NCBI GenBank assembly: GCA_028583405.1
Contig: CM053256.1
Span: 9,303,210-9,367,209 of the forward strand
Direction: 5' to 3'
Origin: Pogonophryne albipinna
Lineage: Eukaryota; Chordata; Actinopteri; Perciformes; Artedidraconidae
DNA length: 64,000 bases
Below are positions 1-10,185 of this stretch, in pieces. The translations under genes were made by a program, and so were the position numbers. Every line of letters starts with the position of its first letter. Position 1 is the first letter of the stretch. A model generated the notes under the pieces. That model ran no database searches, was not told the origin of the DNA, and worked only from the letters and a program-made list of their open reading frames with translations.

Positions 1-247
1 TATTTAATAACGCATTTTAAAGAGAGGGCTGGCTGTAGGAGTTCTCACAATATCTCTTTGGTTTAATAACACACACAAACAATTATACAATGTGACAACA
101 TTTATTTTTGTTAGTTAACATCTGATATTAGAAATCAATGATTTATGCTCAAAGACAGCACCTTTCAGGTTATTTAAGCTAACATAAGAACCCATCAATG
201 ATTTATTTGTGTTCACTCAGAACACATGATAATGACATGTACTGTAT

Positions 248-623
248 TCATGACATCATTTCCTTGAGTATCACCATTAAGCATCCGACAAGCTTGATAT
301 ACTCATTGAAAGAAACTTGTCCATCATTGTCCCCATCCATGCCGGCGAAGAATGCCTTCAACTTTTCTGGGTCCCCCTAAAGAGATAAAGTCCACAGAAG
401 TTTTTATTAGATTTTAAAACATAATTTTTTTTAAAGTGGCATACACAGATCTATATTACAATCGTGCTCCATATTTTTTACTTACGACCATATCAGGAAT
501 CTCCGTGGTGAGCATATCACGAAGTTCTGCCTTGCTCATTGAAGTGTTGTCTCCGTCTGTTCCAGCATACTTATAGAAGTTCTTCATCAATACTGCCATG
601 GCCCCCAGCATGCTTTCTCCCAT
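248..623 (-). CDS. S100-family EF-hand calcium-binding protein, copy A
   Basis: Two coding exons, complement(486..623) and complement(248..376), join in phase 0 across a GT-AG intron (donor at 481-485, acceptor at 377-378) to give 88 residues, the usual S100 size. Residues 20-33 form the long S100-type first calcium loop (KYAGTDGDN...ELRDML). Residues 60-71 form a canonical 12-residue second loop with Asp60, Asp62, Asp64, Gly65 and Glu71. S100 proteins are small dimeric calcium sensors that expose a hydrophobic face to partners. The start follows a splice acceptor by five bases (exon 486..628). A polyadenylation signal on the minus strand lies at 202-207. Compared with copies B-D, residue 27 is Thr rather than Pro, 61 is Gly rather than Arg, and 74 is Lys rather than Val. 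It resembles ictacalcin-type fish S100 proteins, but the exact paralogue is not resolved. Confidence 0.82.
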
Positions 624-1207
624 GTTTGCTGAAACGAAAAAATACTGTTGACTGTGTAGTTCAGTGTTTATTTATTTATAAATGGATTCTTGGAGCGTGC
701 TAGGATCAAGATTCTTACTGCCCAACCATCATTTGTCTTGTGAACATTACTGATTATTTGAAAACGGTGGGTTAAAATCTTGCTCATCTTTTCTTTAAGG
801 GGTAATTACTAAATGTACCCTTGGTTTTGAACAACAGACATGATAAAGTCATGTTTGGGTGGGGCAACAGAAAAGCTCATTCGTGATTTGGTGTGGTCGG
901 CAATTCTGCATCTTTCCAAAACAATTCAAGGCAACCAAACACATCTAGTCTGATTTCCAGACTCCTTTACGTGTTGTTCCTCCTTCATTTCATCTCAGTT
1001 TCTCCTACCTTTTGCATGACTTTTCAAACAACTTTGCATTTTCAAATTGACAGAATTCCCACAATTTGATGAATGTCACTATAATATGTAAATCAGAGAA
1101 TTGCTATAATCTTTCTACGCATTGACATTTAAATCCTATACATAGCACTAATAAAACATAATGCTACATTTTAGATATCAACTATTTAGACAATTCAAAT
1201 GCACAAT

Positions 1208-1479
1208 GGTTAATGATTCATTCCGGCGCAGACTGAAAACTCATCTCTTTCGACTCCACTTCGAGCAATAAAAACGACTAACAAAGCACTTATATACTAA
1301 TAAAGGGCTGGCTCATCTAAAGCCAGTTGAGTAGCACTTGAAATGTTTTGGCTCTACGTATGAAAACCTGAGTACTTATATGATTCTGTTTTCTTCAAGT
1401 TTGTATCTTCTTGGTCGAATGCACTTATTGTAAGTCGCTTTGGATAAAAGCATCAGCTAAATGCAATGTAATGTAATGT
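1208..1479 (+). mobile_element. 5'-truncated L2-type LINE tail in S100 intron 1 (copy A)
   Basis: A short reading frame ends RRRLKTHLFRLHFEQ-stop, the typical end of L2-clade reverse transcriptase. It is followed by a 3' tail with TAAGTCGCTTTGGATAAAAGC and a (TGTAA)n terminus, as in eel UnaL2-like elements. It lies in the intron between S100 exon 1 and exon 2, opposite to the gene. The same insertion is in copies B, C and D, so it predates the duplication. Confidence 0.8.
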
Positions 1480-1511
1480 CTAAATGGACTTAAAGAAAAA
1501 TGTTCACTTAC

Positions 1512-1593
1512 CAAATTCAATGAAAGCCTGAGTAGGTAGAGAGGATGGAAGAGTAGGATTTGTGAAGAGATCACGGACACCTTGGTTTATATA
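1512..1593 (-). promoter_or_regulatory. S100 copy A promoter and non-coding exon 1
   Basis: On the minus strand a TATATAAA box (1586-1593) lies about 30 bases before a likely start near 1560. A non-coding exon 1 then ends at 1512 against a GTAAG donor (1507-1511). The exon carries no ATG in frame with the protein; translation starts in exon 2 at 623. The start site is inferred from TATA spacing only. Confidence 0.6.
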
Positions 1594-2487
1594 GAGAGGT
1601 TGACACACCACTTTTCAAGCACCCACGCCCTGGTTTTTTCTTTTTTCTTTATTTGTTCTCTCCGGAAAAGCTTACACAATGTCAGAGGGTGTATTCATAA
1701 AGCATCCTGGTACAAAGAGTTTTACCTTGTGACAAACCTATAAGAAAACTCTCAAAAGGATGATGTTTTATAATAAAAGTTGCCCTTGCAGGTAAGCTGA
1801 GACCCTGCAGGTAAAAGTTATTTATAGACTACCAGCCTTTGAGAGAGCTTCTAAGGTGAAAACTAGATTCATTTTAAAAGACTAACAATTATCTTATTAA
1901 GAGGAGAAAAGGGCAATTACACAAAGAGGTAGGATACATATTCTCCAAACTATATGTAACAATGAGTAATGAAATAGATGAAATACCAAAATAACCAGCA
2001 TGGTTTATAATCCTAAACAAACCAGCAACTATCAGCATTAGAATAGGCCACTGTGTTTCAACAACCTTGGAGGCTACATACTAACTATGGCTCACAATTT
2101 ATTTAACAGAGGAGTTAATTACCTTAGATAATATTCATAATTACACCAAGTCTGAATAGGGACACAAATGCTATTACCTCAGTGTACTCTTTTGAAACAC
2201 TTTCAAAAATGTATTTTAATCACTTTTCTATTATTAACATGTTTACTTTATGTTTTCTGCTTGTATTCATTGATTTCATTCATTTATGTTTCAATATCTT
2301 GACTGCAGTGAACTTTCCTTTTTGTTATTGCGTTATTTTTCTGTTTGTACGTGACACACTTTATAAACGTTGTTTTTTCTTCAGGGCCAATATCGAATTG
2401 AAGTTTCAGAATAATATCCTTCGCTAGTCAAACTAGCACATTTGGCCTCGCAGGGTGCATCCCAGTACAAAGTAAATGACTACATGT

Positions 2488-2552
2488 AAAAACCCTGACA
2501 GGCATGCAGGTATTGATAGGTGCCTGCATGCCTGGTATCTGTCAGGGTTTTT
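2488..2552. repeat. long hairpin (inverted repeat)
   Basis: A 14-base arm (2488-2501) pairs perfectly with 2539-2552. An inner arm (GCATGCAGG, 2502-2510) pairs with 2523-2531, leaving a 7-base bulge and a short loop. The hairpin recurs in the other full upstream blocks at 15348-15412 and 60491-60554. It could be a miniature-element remnant or a structured RNA; nothing shows transcription. Confidence 0.65.
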
Positions 2553-2799
2553 CACAGCAAGACTAAAGAGTTTATAAAACGACTAACTAAGGAGTCTCTC
2601 TTTATATTCTAGTCTATTTTAGTTGATTCATTGATTGTTCTAATTATTGTTTTTATGAAAGAAGCAAAACAGTAGTAACATAACTTAACATTCTCTGCAT
2701 CATTTTGCTTATTTTATTATTATTTTTCTGACATCTGCATTACTTGCAAATTGGTCCTGCGACAAAATCTGTAATATTTGTTGTTCTGTTTCTTATTGC

Positions 2800-2940
2800 A
2801 CTATTTTTATTTAATTAAAAAATGTGATGTCCTATATCATGTTGCATTGTTGGAGGAGCTTGGGACTTAGGTTTTCCATTGCCATATCTACACTGTAGCT
2901 ACTGTGCATACTGTATGACAATAAAGCCTTTGAATCAAGT
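2800..2940 (+). mobile_element. LINE 3'-untranslated fragment
   Basis: The stretch ending TGTATGACAATAAAGCC, with the preceding TTGCATTGTTGGAGGAGC, resembles the 3' end of fish LINEs. No coding part remains. Copies lie at about 15660-15800 and 60800-60940. Confidence 0.45.
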
Positions 2941-3224
2941 TTTTTGAAGAAGTTCTAGCACACTAAAATTCAGAGGTGAATATCGTATACTTGTACACTT
3001 CACTACATTTATTTGATAACTTTAGTTACTTTGCAGATTCGGATTAATGATAATATATATTCTATAAAATCACTTAAATGAGAATTTAGTTACACCTGGA
3101 TAAAGTACACAAGCTACCCAGCGCTAAATACAGTAATTAAACATAGTTCCACATTTACCAGCTGTGGTAATCATTAATACATATAATCATAACACAATAT
3201 TCTGAAATACGCCCACTCGCCCTC

Positions 3225-3570
3225 TCAGGTCAGCTGATCACCTGCTCCTGAATGTACCCAGGCCAGAACCAAGCTAAAGCTCAAAGACCGTGCTTTCGCT
3301 GCTGCGGCTCTTAAACTGTGGAACGCTCTGCCGCTCCACATTAGACTTCTACACTGTCCGTTTTTCAATCTTAAGTCTTAAAACCCACCTCTTCTCTTAG
3401 CGTTCTGCACTTTGTTGCTTTTTAAAATTGTATATATTTTTACTACATGGCTGATATTTGTATTCTTGTTTATTTGGTATTCTTACTATTTATTTTTTGT
3501 TTTGTGAGCTGCAATGTGTAATTTTTTATTTATCTGTACAGCACTTTTAGGATAGATCTCTTAATTAGGA
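3225..3570 (+). mobile_element. LINE reverse-transcriptase C-terminal fragment
   Basis: A 32-codon frame (3283-3381) reads KDRAFAAAALKLWNALPLHI and continues to a stop. This is the conserved C-terminal tail of L2/Rex1-like fish LINEs. Upstream, the frame is shifted and stopped. The fragment recurs with each full upstream block. Confidence 0.65.
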
Positions 3571-3872
3571 GCCAAGAGATATTTTTTAACATGTTCTATG
3601 GCTTTTCAGAGTAGGCTCTAAATAATATTTAATAACGCATTTTAAAGAGAGGGCTGGCTGTAGGAGTTCTCACAATATCTCTTTGGTTTAATAACACACA
3701 CAAACAATTATACAATGTGACAACATTTATTTTTGTTAGTTAACATCTGATATTAGAAATCAATGATTTATGCTCAAAGACAGCACCTTTCAGGTTATTT
3801 AAGCTAACATAAGAACCCATCAATGATTTATTTGTGTTCACTCAGAACACATGATAATGACATGTACTGTAT

Positions 3873-4248
3873 TCATGACATCATTTCCTTGAGTATCACC
3901 ATTAAGCATCCGACAAGCACGATATACTCATTGAAAGAAACTTGTCCATCATTGTCCCTATCCATGCCGGCGAAGAATGCCTTCAACTTTTCTGGGTCCC
4001 CCTAAAGAGATAAAGTCCACAGAAGTTTTTATTAGATTTTAAAACATAATTTTTTTTAAAGTGGCATACACAGATCTATATTACAATCGTGCTCCATCTT
4101 TTTTACTTACGACCATATCAGGAATCTCCGTGGTGAGCATATCACGAAGTTCTGCCTTGCTCATTGAAGGGTTGTCTCCGTCTGTTCCAGCATACTTATA
4201 GAAGTTCTTCATCAATACTGCCATGGCCCCCAGCATGCTTTCTCCCAT
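3873..4248 (-). CDS. S100-family EF-hand calcium-binding protein, copy B
   Basis: Exons complement(4111..4248) and complement(3873..4001) encode 88 residues with the same splice sites as copy A. The second calcium loop starts Asp60-Arg61-Asp62 and keeps Asp64, Gly65 and Glu71, so metal ligands are preserved. Residues 27, 61 and 74 are Pro, Arg and Val, as in copies C and D; the predicted B, C and D proteins are identical. No stop or frameshift is seen, so the copy could be functional. Confidence 0.82.
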
Positions 4249-4832
4249 GTTTGCTGAAACGAAAAAATACTGTTGACTGTGTAGTTCAGTGTTTATTTAT
4301 TTATAAATGGATTCTTGGAGCGTGCTAGGATCAAGATTCTTACTGCCCAACCATCATTTGTCTTGTGAACATTACTGATTATTTGAAAACGGTGGGTTAA
4401 AATCTTGCTCATCTTTTCTTTAAGGGGTAATTACTAAATGTACCCTTGGTTTTGAACAACAGACATGATAAAGTCATGTTTGGGTGGGGCAACAGAAAAG
4501 CTCATTCGTGATTTGGTGTGGTCGGCAATTCTGCATCTTTCCAAAACAATTCAAGGCAACCAAACACATCTAGTCTGATTTCCAGACTCCTTTACGTGTT
4601 GTTCCTCCTTCATTTCATCTCAGTTTCTCCTACCTTTTGCATGACTTTTCAAACAACTTTGCATTTTCAAATTGACAGAATTCCCACAATTTGATGAATG
4701 TCACTATAATATGTAAATCAGAGAATTGCTATAATCTTTCTACGCATTGACATTTAAATCCTATACATAGCACTAATAAAACATAATGCTACATTTTAGA
4801 TATCAACTATTTAGACAATTCAAATGCACAAT

Positions 4833-5103
4833 GGTTAATGATTCATTCCGGCGCAGACTGAAAACTCATCTCTTTCGACTCCACTTCGAGCAATAAAACG
4901 ACTAACAAAGCACTTATATACTAATAAAGGGCTAGCTCATCTAAAGCCAGTTGAGTAGCACTTGAAATGTTTTGGCTCTACGTATGAAAACCTGAGTACT
5001 TATATGATTCTGTTTTCTTCAAGTTTGTATCTTCTTGGTCGAATGCACTTATTGTAAGTCGCTTTGGATAAAAGCATCAGCTAAATGCAATGTAATGTAA
5101 TGT
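4833..5103 (+). mobile_element. L2-type LINE tail in S100 intron 1 (copy B)
   Basis: Same truncated L2 tail as at 1208-1479, including the terminal (TGTAA)n. It has one fewer A after the reverse-transcriptase stop codon. Confidence 0.78.
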
Positions 5104-5135
5104 CTAAATGGACTTAAAGAAAAATGTTCACTTAC

Positions 5136-5217
5136 CAAATTCAATGAAAGCCTGAGTAGGTAGAGAGGATGGAAGAGTAGGATTTGTGAAGAGATCACGG
5201 ACACCTTGGTTTATATA
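5136..5217 (-). promoter_or_regulatory. S100 copy B promoter and non-coding exon 1
   Basis: TATATAAA box on the minus strand at 5210-5217; exon 1 ends at 5136 against a GTAAG donor (5131-5135). Arrangement as in copy A. Confidence 0.58.
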
Positions 5218-5708
5218 GAGAGGTTGACACACCCACTTTTCAAGCACCCTACGCCCTGGTTTTTCTTTTTTCTTTATTTGTTCTCTCCGGAAAAGCTTAC
5301 ACAATGTCAGAGGGTGTATTCATAAAGCATCCTGGTACAAAGAGTTTTACCTTGTGACAAACCTATAAGAAAACTCTCAAAAGGATGATGTTTTATAATA
5401 AAAGTTGCCCTTGCAGTTAAGCTGAGACCCTGCAGGTAAAAGTTATTTATAGAGTACCAGCCTTTGAGAGAGCTTCTAAGGTGAAAACTAGATTCATTTT
5501 AAAAGACTAACAATGATCTTATTAAGAGGAGAAAAGGGCAATTACACAAAAAGGTAGGATACATATTCTCCAAACTCTATGTAACAATGAGTAATGAAAT
5601 AGATGAAATACCAAAATAACCAGCATGGTTTATAATCCTAAACAAACCAGCAACTATCAGCATTAGAATAGGCCACTGTGTTTCAACAACCTTGGAGGCT
5701 ACATACTA

Positions 5709-5888
5709 GCCTCTGCTCTCAGCCTAGTCTTGCCCTTTTTTGTCTTGACAAACTGGTCTTCATCAAAATGTGCCTGCGGAGTGACTTGAGGTTACTTCAC
5801 ACACAGAACAACTCAGTTTTGTCTGCCCACATACATATTCCATAGTGGTTGAATACACAGTATTAGGAAACACTTTATACTTACTGGA
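5709..5888. repeat. 180-bp segment shared with U blocks, inserted in S upstream DNA
   Basis: This stretch matches 10186-10365 of U1, and the same place in U2-U5, almost base for base. It splits S-block DNA that is continuous in copy A (...CATACTA/CTATGG...). The same insertion is in copy D at 63710-63889. No terminal repeats or target duplication are evident. Confidence 0.75.
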
Positions 5889-6094
5889 CTATGGCTCACA
5901 ATTTATTTAACAGAGGAGTTAATTACCTTAGATAATATTCATAATTACACCAAGTCTGAATAGGGACACAAATGCTAATACCTCAGTGTACTCTTTTGAA
6001 ACACTTTCAAAAATGTATTTTAATAACATTTCTATTATTAACATGTTTACTTTACGTGTTCTGCTTGTATTCATTGATTTCATTCATTTATGTT

Positions 6095-6240
6095 TCAATA
6101 TGTGTCTATGTATGTGTGTGTCTGTGTGTGCCTGTGTATGTGTATCTATGTGTGTGCATGTGTGTGTATGTATGTATGTGTGTATGTATGTATGTGTGTC
6201 TGTTTGTATGTGTGTATGTGTCTATGTATGTGTGTGTGTC
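6095..6240. repeat. (TG)n / (TATG)n microsatellite at S-U joint
   Basis: Imperfect TG, TATG and TCTATG repeats. They lie exactly where S-block DNA ends and U-block DNA begins. The equivalent is at 18795-18934. Frames through it give only low-complexity Cys/Val/Tyr peptides and are not genes. Confidence 0.85.
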
Positions 6241-7020
6241 CCACACAGAAAATCCACTCTAGTATGATAATAAAACACCAAGAGGCTTAACCGACTCACC
6301 TGGAGGGCATAGGCGGTGAAGAGCTGAACTTCAGACACTTCGCCTTTGCGTGCCGCCTTCTTCCTGAACAAGCTCAACAGCATGCCGATCCAACTCCGCG
6401 TAAAAGTGGTTCTTCAGGTTGAGGTTCGTTATCCTGTGAAACTCTGCACAAATATAAAATGACTATTTAATTCAGAGTACAATGTATATGTGGACTGAAG
6501 GCAGCAGAGATAAACAGAAACATGACATGCAAAATCTGAGTAAACATGCCAAGTTATCAGTGACAAAGGCACACAAAATTATTATATAGTTATAATATCT
6601 AAAATATTTTCACCTGTGACTCCATTGTCAAGGCAGGCCAACGTTCCAGGATCTCTCCAACAGGTAGCTCATCATTGATGATCTCATTGCGCCGCAGTGC
6701 AAAGATAGTCTGCATTAACTTTGCAATCAAGGGATGGTTTTTATCTCTCATCTTAACACACACTAGCACCCCCCCTCCCCCAAACGCAGCGCACCTACAG
6801 TGTAAGCCACCACAGTTTCGCTGTTGCGAGGCTCCACTAGCACCACAGGCTCCCCCCTCCCCCCCAAGCGCGTTACAGTTTCTCCACTGCTTACCAGGTT
6901 GAAGAAGCCCTTTATCTGCCAGTTGCTTCAGTTTCAGCCTAAAGACAAAAAACATTGAAGGTTAGCTGGGTTGCTAAGTTTTCACAAAATGATCAGAGAA
7001 ACACTATTTTCGAGCATAAA

Positions 7021-8583
7021 ATGGCGGCAGGCGGCGCGCTTTCTTCTTTTGTTACCGCATGGATGTCTGGGCATGTTTTATTAACTTAGAGGCATAGAGG
7101 ATTTACGTTAATTGTATCCACTAACGTTGTGCCACAACCGTGCGTTCTGCATCAGGGGATATGCAGGAATCCTGAAGTCAAATTTAATACCTTTTAAGAC
7201 CTTTTTTAAGACCCTTTCCATACATTTTAAGACCTCATTGCTACTTCGAGTTCTAACCGGTTACATTGGCGACACACTTTACCTCACATTTACTATATTG
7301 ATTGTAAGATAGCACAACTAAACAGAGTGCAGACAGACTACTGAAGCCTCCTCTCCACATGAACTTCAACCTCTCTGTGAAGGTCAGGTTTAATGCAGTA
7401 TGCTGCTTTGTTGCTTCTGTACTCTGTGCTCTTTCATTCCAGCAAAACTCCTCAGAAATCATTAGAAACCAGTATTTGACCAATAAACAAAACTATTGAC
7501 AAACTTTGAACTATGAAATATATTAAACTTTGGTGAGCTTCAGCGGGGTAATGCCATATAGGAGCTCCCTCACAAATACCCAGGGGTTAAATTGGGCTGG
7601 GGCTGTCCGGGGCTAAGCCCGGCACATAGGACGATGCTCTGACATCATCACCCTCACACATTTGTCATATGTTTACAAAAAACGATATATATGTTAAGAC
7701 TTTTCTCGTTCTTAATATAGACTATATTTAGGGTCGATATGGGTTGACCTTACTTTAAAATAGCAGATCTCTGTGACCGGATATAGTTTGGCTTAGACCC
7801 CGGCCCCACGAGGACGCATACAGTAAAACGCTTATGCAAACGCAAAAAAGTCTTCCGTTCACACGCATTCGATTCATGTCACACGCATTCGATTCATTAA
7901 CGTGTCCATTCCATAGGTCCGTTCACACTAGAGTCTAGACCGCTGGAAATGCTGTAGTACATATGCCAGGCCTGTAAGTGGCGCTGCTGCCGCCACAAAA
8001 TACACCAAAAGCAGCGAAGAAGACCCCGGAGCATGGTTGCCCTTCTGTTTATTCTCCGCGGTGGACGGCGTGTTCTCCTGCTGGATATCTCTCAGGTAGT
8101 CCACCAGCAGATAACCCCCCCGCCCCCCACAGAGCGGAGCAAGGCAACGAAACAAAGAAGCAGCATTTTATGGCACGCTATGCATGGGGCCACCTTGAGG
8201 GGGTTTCCCGACATGTTGTTTCAGTAAATTAAAGTGTGTTTCATGTTGTCGTTGCTGTGGACCTTCTTAATACCTTGGAAAATGCCGTTTAATACTTTTT
8301 AATAGCCTTAATTTTCGCTAAATTGATTTATCAACTTTTAATACTTTTTAAGACCCCGTGGACACCCTGTGCATATTTTGTAAAAGCAAGCTAACTTGAA
8401 ACCCATTGTAAGATGAATAGTCTAGTATTTCAAGTTGGCTTGCTTTTACAAACATGCAGAATGCATGGTTGTGGTAATTGTAGTGGATGAAATGAACTTA
8501 AATCCTCTATGCCTCTAAGTTAATAAAATATGACCATACATGCATGCAGTAACAAAAGAGAAGAAAAAAAACTCCCGCCATTT
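7021..8583. repeat. fold-back inverted repeat in intron 1 of the gene remnant, U1
   Basis: The left arm 7021-7152 and right arm 8454-8583 are imperfect inverted copies over about 130 bases. Shared parts include the ATGGCGG end, CTTCTTTTGTTAC and ATTAACTTAGAGGCATAGAG. Between them lie an inserted element (7153-8369) and a second hairpin (8376-8452) with about 25-base arms. It resembles a fold-back or MITE-type element later interrupted. Transcripts from the minus-strand gene would contain both arms. Confidence 0.7.
7153..8369. mobile_element. hAT-like non-autonomous element between the fold-back arms, U1
   Basis: It starts CAGGGGATATGCAGG and ends CCGTGGACACCCTG, giving short inverted ends of the CAGGG type, flanked by TGCAT (7148-7152 and 8370-8374). 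It has the repeated TTTAAGACCTTTTTAAGACCC-like ends common in fish hAT-type repeats and no transposase. A 5-base flank is short for hAT, so the class is uncertain. Inside, 7951-7986 is an inverted match to 14028-14063, so a second repeat family is nested here. Confidence 0.5.
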
Positions 8584-8906
8584 GCGATTCTAATTTTCCA
8601 GAGAACTTTTGCAACACAAACGTTCCACTTGAGATATAACTTAAAGCAATATAAAATACTGTCTTACAGGTTTAAATCATTTTTCAAGTGAGGCAGATAT
8701 TAAATCTAGGCTAGCTAACAAGAGCTCAAATCAAACTAACACACCATGCGACACAAAGAGCATTAGATGCAGAAATGAATAACAAATCATTTAAAGACTG
8801 TGCAAAGGCAAGACGTAACTTACCAGAGTAGCGCGGTCAAATTCCGGCAGTGAGACTCGAGGGCACGGTGGACAAAGTATACTTCTGGAAGTTTGAGTGA
8901 TTTCAT

Positions 8907-9127
8907 CCGAGAGGAGCTATAATGGCGGACTCAAATGAACGAACGCATGGGTGAGAGCAGCGCCATATAGACTGAGAGTTATGTCATCTCCGTTCACTCC
9001 AATGGACCACTTTTTTACAGCAATGGCGGATCGTGGAGCCTCTCAATCGTTCCCCGGAAGTTAGCGCCAAGGCTAGCAGAGCTATAGAGTTGCAGCATAA
9101 TAGACCGTTCGTGACGGACTTTTAAAG
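8907..9127. promoter_or_regulatory. head-to-head promoter with plus-strand exon 1, U1
   Basis: The minus-strand remnant starts at 8906. On the plus strand an ATG at 9023 opens a 13-codon frame (MADRGASQSFPGS, stop at 9062-9064) inside an exon that ends at 9127 with a GTAAG donor. The 116 bases between the starts contain ATGGCGG motifs of YY1 type and a CCAAT box near 8999. CCGGAAGT, an ETS-type site, is at 9055-9062. This is typical of a bidirectional promoter. The plus-strand transcript has no recognisable protein and may be non-coding. Confidence 0.5.
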
Positions 9128-10185
9128 GTAAGAAGAAGTTTAAAGATTTATATTGCGGATATTATCAGTACATCTGATTCAAATTAACATGTGTATTAAA
9201 GGATGTCAGTGGATTATCCCTAAATTAGTAGATTTAGGGAACGTTTACAGATAACAGATCAAGCTAGGATACCGAATCAAGTTAGCAACACACGTTGAAC
9301 AGCCTTTTAATTGTAAATTCCGTTCTCTTAATGTCATTTCGTCCAACATTGTTGAATTAGAGAAGAGGGGCTTCTAAACGGGATTGTATGCGGGGGTGGA
9401 GGGAGTTAAATATTAGATTATTACCTGTCTGTATAATGTTGCAGCTCAGCTGATTTTGGATTGATGGCAAAGGGAGAGGGACTTAAGTGAGAGTGAAAAC
9501 ACAAGGCAATTTTAATACTACTGTTTTATATAAGTAAGCATACTAAACATGTATTCTATCACTGTATTATATAAGTAATCTTGTTAGTAACCTACTGTAT
9601 GGCAGGTGGAGGGGCAGTGATGTTACAGGTGGAGGAGCAAGACTGCAAGACTACAAACTCACAAGACAGGGAAATCGAAGTTTGTTCTCCAGAGAAGAGG
9701 TTGATTTCACTTCAATTTTTTCATATTTTCTAAAGATGTGGAAATGGCACAAAAAAAAACTTGAGAGCTGTAACCAAGACAACTGTAACAACATGAGTAG
9801 AGAGCCACCAAGGTTTTTCAAGTCCCTCTCTTACTCCATTTTGCCAACCCAAACTTCCAGGTACATGACGGGACACCTTGCTTGTTTTTGTTGTTTGCGC
9901 TCCTCTGGCTGGGTGCTGGCAGGTGGAGGGCAGTGATCCCTTCCCTTCTTCCCTCAATCTTTGAGACTAATGTAAGTAGAAGACATGGCACTGTAAATGT
10001 TCGAACATTTAAAATATTATACCACTTAAAAATAAGAAATATTACTTTTGTTACTAAGAGTTCATACTTATTATACCTGTGTCACCTTTCACACTATCGC
10101 TGTGATCATGAGCTATGGGCTTTGTAGTGGTGCAGGGGCCCTTCTCTTTTTGACAACAGGGCGATGCACGAAGATGGTGGGTATA

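Larger units (their letters stand above)
1..3624. repeat. S block copy A (S100 gene plus 2-kb upstream DNA)
   Basis: This is one unit of a tandem repeat: the sequence at 1 reappears at 3625, 16485 and 61627. Positions 1-1596 hold the minus-strand S100 gene. Positions 1597-3624 hold upstream DNA, repeated at 14451-16484 and 59612-61626. The upstream part has no gene I recognise. It contains a strong hairpin (2488-2552), a LINE 3'-untranslated fragment (about 2800-2940) and a LINE reverse-transcriptase tail (about 3225-3570). Copies differ by scattered single bases, which points to recent duplication. Confidence 0.85.
3625..6240. repeat. S block copy B, upstream part truncated
   Basis: The S100 gene segment (3625-5222) is followed by only about 0.9 kb of upstream DNA. 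That upstream DNA has a 180-bp foreign segment (5709-5888) and then runs into a (TG)n tract (6095-6240), after which the U block starts. Copies C and D have the same truncated arrangement on this side. The non-genic parts hold nothing else I recognise. Confidence 0.8.
6300..8906 (-). pseudogene. multi-exon gene remnant of an expanded fish family, U1
   Basis: Exons on the minus strand can be read as 8824..8906 (start MKSLKLPEVYFVHRALES), 6895..6938, 6614..6836 and 6300..6441, with GT-AG borders and matching phases. The third includes MRDKNHPL and FALRRNEII...ERWPAL; the last has FHRITNLNLKNHFYAELDRH. From memory, these match the C-terminal region of a fish family often labelled 'uncharacterised' or SAM-domain-like. 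In the last exon the frame shifts near 6386, and the rest of the family motif (LFRKKAARKGE...) is in another frame, so this copy is broken. The poly-C tract at 6766-6782 also puts the two halves of exon 3 out of frame here. No exon beyond 6300 exists before the repeat ends. Function unknown. Confidence 0.55.

Noticed and set aside
198..380. 60-codon plus-strand frame repeated at 3823, 16683 and 61825
   Set aside because: It is antisense to S100 exon 3, which has the real motifs and splice sites.
5972..6290. Three overlapping Cys/Val/Tyr-rich frames through the TG tract, repeated at 18666-18984
   Set aside because: Low-complexity translation of a microsatellite with no splice or start context.
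7978..8232. Opposed 75-84-codon frames present in every U block
   Set aside because: They lie within a non-coding repeat, match no family, and their length changes with the poly-C run.
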